A model generated the notes under the pieces. It was not told where the DNA came from and did no database searches. It saw only the letters and a list, made by a program, of their open reading frames with translations. A DNA stretch of 64,000 bases from Candidatus Altimarinota bacterium. Lineage in GTDB: Bacteria; Patescibacteriota; Gracilibacteria; BD1-5; UBA6164. The position numbers and the translations under genes were made by a program. Where the stretch lies: positions 26,017 through 90,016 of the forward strand of contig JAAXWG010000006.1 in NCBI GenBank assembly GCA_013350285.1, in the 5' to 3' direction. This document shows, in pieces, positions 62,297-64,000 of this stretch. Each line of letters opens with the position of its first letter. The first letter of the stretch is position 1.

Positions 62297-64000
62297 ATGG
62301 AAAAGATAGTCAAAACAAAATTTTGTAAACATTGTGGGGAAAGTTTTGATATCACAGATAAAGATTTGGAATTTTATGAAAAAGTAAGTCCAGTATTTCC
62401 AAACCCCGGGGTTTCTTTTTCAACCCCGGGGTTAAAACAAGCTTTCCCCCCAAGGGAGAAAGGAGTAGAAGAAAATATTCCCCTCGATTGAGGGGGAACA
62501 AAAGGGGGAGCTGTCATTCCTGCGGAGGCAGGAATCTATCAAAATGAAAAAAGATCTTCTAATCATTCTGAAACAAGTTCAGAATGACAATTTTCAGGAC
62601 AAAGACCAGTCTCTTTTAAAGAAACTGGTCTTAAGAAGTACCTCATCCCTCCTCCTACTCTTTGCCCTGATTGTAGACAACAAAGAAGATTATCATTTCG
62701 TAATGAAAGAAAACTCTACAAAAGAAAATGTGATGCAAGTGGAAAAGAAATAATTTCCATTTATTCTCCAGATAAACCCTATAAAGTTTATAATCAAGAT
62801 TTTTGGTGGAGTGATTGATGGGATGCTCTTGACTATGGTCGTGATTTTGATTTCTCTAAAAGTTTTTTTGAGCAGTTTCATGAACTTGATTTTATTTTTC
62901 CAAAAATATCTACTACTATACAAAATTCTGAAAATTGTGCTTATACAAATGATACATGAGATAGTAGTAATTGTTATATGTCCTTTAGAACACACTATTC
63001 TAAAAATATAACACATTCATATAGAGCAAACAGATCAAATGATTGTATTGATTGCTATCAAGTAAAGGAAAGTGAAAATCTGTATGAGTGTTTTCAGTGC
63101 AATAAATGTCAAAATAGTAGTTATCTATATAAATGTAATTCTAGTCATAGTTCTCTATTTTTATGGAATTGTAGTGGGTGTAATAATTGTATATTTTGTT
63201 GGAATTTGAATAATGCTCAATATAGTATACTTAATAAGATTTATAATAAAGAAGAATATAAAGAAAAGAAAAAGGAAATTGAGAATAATAGAAGTTTATT
63301 AAATCAGATGAAAAATCAATTTTTTGAGCTTATAAAAGGAAAAATTGTTCATAAAGATTTGGATAATACTTTGAGTATAAAATCCTTAGGAAATGAACTT
63401 ATAGAATGTAATGACTGCTATCATTGTTATATGATGAAGAAATGTGAATGATCAAGGTATGCTTGGGATAATGTAGGTTATAAAAATTCTATGGATAATT
63501 ATAGTTGAGGTGATTCATCTTTTTGTTATGAAACTTTGGCAAATAAAAAATCATATAAAAATAATTTTTCTTATAGAATAAAGGAATCAGAAAATTTATT
63601 TTATTCAATGTTTATGTTTACTTGTAAAGATTGTTTTGGTTGCATTTGACTCAAAAATAAATCCTATTGCATCCTCAATAAACAATATACCAAAGAAGAA
63701 TATGAAATACTTGTTCCTAAAATTATAGAGCATATGATGACTCCCCCTAAATCCCCCTCAATTGAGAGGGAAAGCTGAGCGATAGTGAAGCAGGGGGAGC
63801 AAGAATGGGGAGAATTTTTTCCTAGTTCTCTTAGTCCTTTTGGTTACAATGAAACCGTTGCTCAAGAATATTATCCAATAAATACTCCCCCTATCCCTCA
63901 CCCTATCCCCCAAAAGGAGAAAGGGAATAATTCCTGTCTTTTTTCTTTCTCCCTTGGGGGGAAAGATGCCTGAAAGGCAGATAGGGGGACTTTTAACTGG
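62297..64000 (+). CDS. Zinc-ribbon Cys-rich repeat protein, third paralogue (3' end outside window)
   Basis: 568 residues in the window and still open at the edge. It begins KFCKHCGESFDITDKDLEFYEKVSP, a treble-clef-like zinc half, completed after an insertion by PPPTLCPDCRQQRRLSFRNERKLY. Next is KPYKVYNQDFWWSDGWDALDYGRDFDFSKSFFEQF, then the repeats CNKCQNSSYLYKCNSSHSS, CSGCNNCIFCWNLNNAQYSILN and CKDCFGCIGLKNKSYCILN shared with the genes at 20392 and 21946. Those two lack the zinc N-terminus. The late motif EWGEFFPSSLSPFGYNETVAQEY is typical of the family. Palindromic repeats interrupt it in three places, all in frame. Confidence 0.85.
62401..62632. repeat. Composite of seven palindromes inside one gene
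   Basis: In order: AAACCCCGGGGTTT (62401-62414); AACCCCGGGGTT (62422-62433); TTTCCCCCCAAGGGAGAAAGG (62443-62463) in its two-part form; CCCCTC-GATT-GAGGGG (62480-62495); ATTCCTGC-GGAG-GCAGGAAT (62516-62535); TCATTCTGAA-ACAAG-TTCAGAATGA (62563-62587); and AAGACCAGT with ACTGGTCTT (62602-62632). Together they add about 78 residues between the two zinc-ribbon halves without breaking the frame. Confidence 0.85.
63740..63800. repeat. In-frame palindromic repeat, reverse orientation
   Basis: ACTCCCCCT, core CCCCCTC-AATT-GAGAGGG, then AGCAGGGGGAGC at the end. It is the reverse complement, with changes, of the elements at 21682 and 23266. It encodes TPPKSPSIERESGAIVKQG, placed just before EWGEFFP. 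Confidence 0.8.
63884..63991. mobile_element. Nuclease-free element with the ends of the leuS DUF559 cassette
   Basis: The left arm ACTCCCCCTATCCCTCACCC and the right arm containing TTTCTCCCTTGGGGGGAAAG and ending GATAGGGGGACT match the ends of the cassette at 49420-49874, enclosing only about 16 bp. In frame in the Cys-rich gene. Best read as a short, non-autonomous (MITE-like) version. Confidence 0.65.

Overview
The window comes from an AT-rich bacterium of the Candidate Phyla Radiation that reads UGA as glycine (translation table 25, as in Gracilibacteria and Absconditabacteria/SR1). Almost every gene carries in-frame TGA codons exactly where the family has a conserved glycine: the RecQ and ClpB Walker A loops, the patatin oxyanion loop written as three TGA codons in a row, the CTP synthase catalytic loop, and many ribosomal proteins. 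TAA and TAG are the only stops. Standard-code ORFs are therefore fragments, and all coordinates below are for the re-joined genes. CGA and CGG arginine codons occur, but are rare. Sequence alone does not decide which UGA=Gly lineage this is.

Layout. 1-9360: HIT protein end, pyrG, a PQ-loop membrane protein, gyrB, a HEPN-like protein, recQ and an unknown large protein. 9433-15297: a tRNA cluster and a complete 16S-23S-5S rRNA operon with strong processing stems, closed by two tRNAs and a terminator. 15409-25107: transglutaminase-like protein, DEAD-box helicase, GIY-YIG protein, ABC-F ATPase, two tandem Cys-rich paralogues, an RRM protein and pheS. 25195-35337: the S10-spc ribosomal protein operon from rplC to rplO (no rpsJ before rplC, no rpmD between rpsE and rplO), then secY. 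35349-41223: a PrgI/TraC-like type IV secretion-type cluster running into secG, an oligopeptide-binding-like protein and membrane proteins. 41227-47520: TIM-barrel protein, serS, smpB, M23 peptidase, O-methyltransferase, pilin-like protein, DJ-1 and patatin. 47607-52172: a giant leuS. 52180-64000: phosphoesterase, FemAB, ruvB, clpB with a CIRCE-like operator, a second patatin, def, ybeY, an orphan transcript, ferredoxin, a TrmB-like regulator and a third Cys-rich paralogue cut by the window end.

The most unusual object is leuS. It encodes one open 1521-residue frame that keeps the LeuRS signatures (HVGH, the editing-site region, KMSKS and the C-terminal VNGK). Into this frame are inserted a Nudix domain with a perfect Nudix box, a DUF559/Vsr-like nuclease bounded by inverted repeats, a segment of unknown kind, and a Ham1/RdgB-like NTP pyrophosphatase domain.

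The second theme is a set of GC-rich palindromic repeats inserted in frame inside protein genes. They occur in leuS and in all three Cys-rich paralogues, including seven different palindromes chained in about 230 bp at 62401-62632. The inverted repeats flanking the DUF559 domain in leuS recur at 63884-63991 without the nuclease. This suggests an autonomous/non-autonomous pair of a small mobile element that targets coding sequence.
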